25,071 nt of DNA. Origin: UBA11524 sp034104265. GTDB lineage: Bacteria > Bacillota > Clostridia > Christensenellales > Aristaeellaceae. Below, piece by piece: positions 22,744 through 25,071 of this stretch (positions are counted from its first letter, which is position 1; every line of letters starts with the position of its first letter). The translations under genes were made by a program, and so were the position numbers. Below the pieces are notes generated by a model. That model was not told the origin of the DNA. It was given only the letters and a program-made list of their open reading frames with translations, and did not search any database. The stretch is taken from contig JAXEEE010000003.1 of NCBI GenBank assembly GCA_034104265.1, forward strand, positions 1-25,071, given 5' to 3'.

Positions 22744-25071
22744 ATCCTGAACTGCACAAGGTCATGATTATTGGCTCCGGCCCCATCGTCATCGGCCAGG
22801 CGGCGGAGTTCGACTACGCCGGCTCCCAGGCCTGCCGTGCGCTGAAGGCCGCCGGGCTGGAGGTGGTGCTGGTCAACCCCAACCCCGCCACCATTCAGAC
22901 CGACCACGCCTCCGCCGACCATATCTACATTGAACCCCTGTCCCTGGAGACGCTGCGGCGCATCATCCTCAAGGAGAAGCCTGACAGCCTGCTGTCCACC
23001 CTGGGCGGTCAGAGCGGCCTGACCCTGTCCATGCAGCTGGCCAAGGAGGGCTTCCTGGAGCAGCACGGCGTGAAGCTGCTGGGTGCGCGCTGCGAGACCA
23101 TCGAGAAGGCTGAGGATCGCCTGAAGTTCAAGGAGACCATGGAGGCCATCCACCAGCCCTGCATTCCCTCCGAGGTGGTGGAAAACGTCCCCGACGCGCT
23201 GGCCTTCGCGGAAAAGATCGGCTATCCGGTGATTGTGCGCCCTGCCTACACCCTGGGCGGCTCCGGCGGCGGTATCTGCCAGAACGAGGAGGAGCTGCGG
23301 GAGATTGCCGAGAATGGCCTGCGCCTGAGCCCCATCACCCAGATTCTGGTGGAGAAGTGCATCTCCGGCTGGAAGGAAATCGAGTTTGAGGTCATGCGGG
23401 ACAGCAAGGGCAACGTGATTGCCGTCTGCTCCATGGAGAACATCGACCCCGTGGGCGTGCATACCGGCGACTCCATCGTGGTGGCCCCCGCGCTGACCCT
23501 GGCGGACCGGGAATACCAGATGCTCCGCCGGGCCGCGCTGGATATCATCACTGCCCTGGAGGTGGAAGGTGGCTGCAACTGCCAGTTCGCGCTGAATCCC
23601 GACTCCTTCGAGTATGCGGTCATTGAGGTCAACCCCCGCGTAAGCCGCTCCTCCGCCCTGGCCTCCAAGGCCACGGGCTATCCCATCGCCAAGTGCGCGG
23701 CGCAGATCGCCATCGGCTACACGCTGGATGAGATCATGAATGCTCTCACCGGCAAGACCTGCGCCTGCTTTGAGCCCTCCATCGACTACATTGTGGCCAA
23801 GGTGCCCAAGTGGCCCTTCGACAAGTTCGTCTACGGCAAGCGCACCCTGGGTACGCAGATGAAGGCCACGGGCGAGGTCATGTCCATCGGCGTGAACGTG
23901 GAGCAGGCCTTGATGAAGGCCGTGCGCGGCGCGGAAATCGGCTGCGACACCCTGCGCATGAAGTCCATGGCCGACCTGAACGACGAGGAGCTGCTGGAGC
24001 TCATCGGCAAGTGCACCGACCAGCGGATGTTCGCGGTGTACGAGGCCATCGGCCGGGGCGTGAGCCTGGAGAAGCTGCACGAGATCACCAAGATCGACTA
24101 CTTCTTCCTGAACAAGTTCAAAAACCTGTTCCTGATGGAAAGCCGCCTGAAGGAAGGCAGCATTGACGGCGATACCTACCTGAAGGCCAAGCGCATGGGC
24201 TACCCCGACAAGGCCATCGAGCGGCTGTCCGGGGAGAAGGTGCCCTTCCACCGGGATCCCGTGTACAAGATGGTGGACACCTGCGCGGCGGAGTTCGCGG
24301 CGGAAACCCCCTACTTCTATGCCACCTATGACGATGAGAACGAGGCGGAGCAGTTCATCGCCGAGCGGCCCAAGAAGCCCTGTGTGATGGTGCTGGGCTC
24401 CGGCCCCATCCGCATCGGCCAGGGCATTGAGTTCGACTATGCCTCCGTCCACTGCGTGTGGATGCTCAAGCAGGCCGGCTACGACGTTGTCATGGTCAAC
24501 AACAACCCCGAGACCGTCTCCACCGACTTCGACACCGCCGACCGCCTGTACTTCGAGCCCCTGACCCCCGAGGACGTGCTGGGCGTCATTGCCACGGAGA
24601 AGCCCGTGGGCGTGGTGGCGGCCTTCGGCGGACAGACGGCCATCAAGCTGACCCATGCCCTGGAGCAGGCAGGCGTGCGCATTCTGGGCACCTCCGCGGA
24701 CATGATCGACGCGGCGGAGGATCGCGAGCGCTTCGACGCAGCCATGGAGAAGTACGGCATCAAGCGCCCCAAGGGTACCACGGTCATGACCACCGAGGAG
24801 GCCCTCAAGGCTGCCAACGAGCTGGGCTACCCCGTGCTGGTACGGCCCTCCTACGTGCTGGGCGGCCAGAACATGATCATTGCCTACCAGGACAGCGACA
24901 TTGTCGAGTACATGAAGATCATCCTGGCCCAGGGCATTGAGAACCCCATCCTGATTGACCAGTACCTCAAGGGCATCGAGGCCGAGGCCGACGCCATCTG
25001 CGATGGCGAGGACGTGCTGATTCCCGGCATCATGGAGCATGTGGAATCCGCAGGCGTGCATAGCGGCGACT
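22734..25071 (+). CDS. carB: Carbamoyl-phosphate synthase, large subunit (C-terminus outside the window)
   Basis: The first 779 residues of about 1,060-1,070 are present. CarB makes carbamoyl phosphate from bicarbonate, ammonia and two ATP. The first ATP-grasp half starts with IIGSGPIVIGQAAEFDYAGS, and has RPAYTLGGSGGGI and EVNPRVSRSSALASKATGYP. The second half begins near residue 550 with LGSGPIRIGQGIEFDYASVH and continues with VRPSYVLGGQ. The end of the second synthetase half and the regulatory domain are cut off. Within the first half, LGGQSGLTLSM differs slightly from the common LGGQTGLN. The ATG at 22734 lies within the last codons of carA, after GGGAGGG. Confidence 0.97.
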   Translation, partial: MPLNPELHKVMIIGSGPIVIGQAAEFDYAGSQACRALKAAGLEVVLVNPNPATIQTDHASADHIYIEPLSLETLRRIILKEKPDSLLSTLGGQSGLTLSMQLAKEGFLEQHGVKLLGARCETIEKAEDRLKFKETMEAIHQPCIPSEVVENVPDALAFAEKIGYPVIVRPAYTLGGSGGGICQNEEELREIAENGLRLSPITQILVEKCISGWKEIEFEVMRDSKGNVIAVCSMENIDPVGVHTGDSIVVAPALTLADREYQMLRRAALDIITALEVEGGCNCQFALNPDSFEYAVIEVNPRVSRSSALASKATGYPIAKCAAQIAIGYTLDEIMNALTGKTCACFEPSIDYIVAKVPKWPFDKFVYGKRTLGTQMKATGEVMSIGVNVEQALMKAVRGAEIGCDTLRMKSMADLNDEELLELIGKCTDQRMFAVYEAIGRGVSLEKLHEITKIDYFFLNKFKNLFLMESRLKEGSIDGDTYLKAKRMGYPDKAIERLSGEKVPFHRDPVYKMVDTCAAEFAAETPYFYATYDDENEAEQFIAERPKKPCVMVLGSGPIRIGQGIEFDYASVHCVWMLKQAGYDVVMVNNNPETVSTDFDTADRLYFEPLTPEDVLGVIATEKPVGVVAAFGGQTAIKLTHALEQAGVRILGTSADMIDAAEDRERFDAAMEKYGIKRPKGTTVMTTEEALKAANELGYPVLVRPSYVLGGQNMIIAYQDSDIVEYMKIILAQGIENPILIDQYLKGIEAEADAICDGEDVLIPGIMEHVESAGVHSGD

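Noticed and set aside
22638..25061. An 807-codon open frame on the minus strand opposite carA-carB
   Set aside because: It mirrors the codon positions of the clearly recognisable carB, has low-complexity composition rich in G, H, L and V, and matches no family. It is a by-product of GC-rich codon use. The same holds for long minus-strand frames opposite valS, folC, ackA and the binding protein.
1..25071. CRISPR arrays, insertion sequences, integrase or attachment sites, tRNA and rRNA genes
   Set aside because: No regularly spaced repeats, transposase or integrase motifs, or tRNA-like cloverleaf ends were seen by eye on either strand.

Overview
This window looks like chromosomal DNA from a GC-rich, uncultured-type member of the Firmicutes, most likely Clostridia. 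That placement is inferred from the gene repertoire and style: LplB/YtcP-type sugar permeases, a YlbM/TmcAL homologue, a YceD-rpmF pair, a valS T-box leader, near-consensus sigma-A promoters and strong AGGAGG ribosome binding sites. There is no sign of phage, insertion sequence, CRISPR array, rRNA or tRNA. Almost every gene is a core or metabolic gene. The window cuts into a gene at both ends.

Layout. (1) 1-5711: a membrane-anchored AraC-type regulator on the minus strand (its C-terminus lies off the left edge) diverges from a three-gene carbohydrate importer: LplB-like permease, YtcP-like permease, substrate-binding protein. The importer ends at a strong bidirectional terminator and carries no ATPase. 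(2) 5710-9753: tmcAL (tRNA-Met cytidine acetate ligase) on the minus strand diverges from pduL-ackA, the acetyl-CoA to acetate branch. yceD-rpmF follow from their own consensus promoter. (3) 9754-13043: a valine-type T-box leader controls a 67-residue two-helix membrane protein with a TTG start, then valS. (4) 13116-19729: a long plus-strand run of GNAT acetyltransferase, folC, a second GNAT, two damaged GNAT genes, a 54-residue membrane protein, rsmH, rsmI and the two subunits of a class I fumarate hydratase/tartrate dehydratase. Several genes here overlap by a few bases. (5) 19775-20497: a minus-strand protein of four cysteine-framed LysM repeats. (6) 20584-25071: argF-carA-carB, carbamoyl-phosphate synthesis and its use in arginine formation; carB runs off the right edge.

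How the genes work together. TmcAL consumes acetate next to the genes that make it. RsmH and RsmI modify the same 16S rRNA nucleotide and are translationally coupled. CarAB makes the substrate of ArgF. The T-box ties valS to the charging state of tRNA-Val.

The most unusual observations are the two adjacent GNAT genes. One has an in-frame TAG where the family, as I remember it, carries glutamine; the next has a one-base frameshift. None of the 23 gene ends visible in the window uses TAG. Other points of interest are an in-frame upstream start in the argF leader, the small membrane protein between the T-box and valS, and phased A-tracts upstream of the importer promoter. I do not see a clearly new multi-gene system here.
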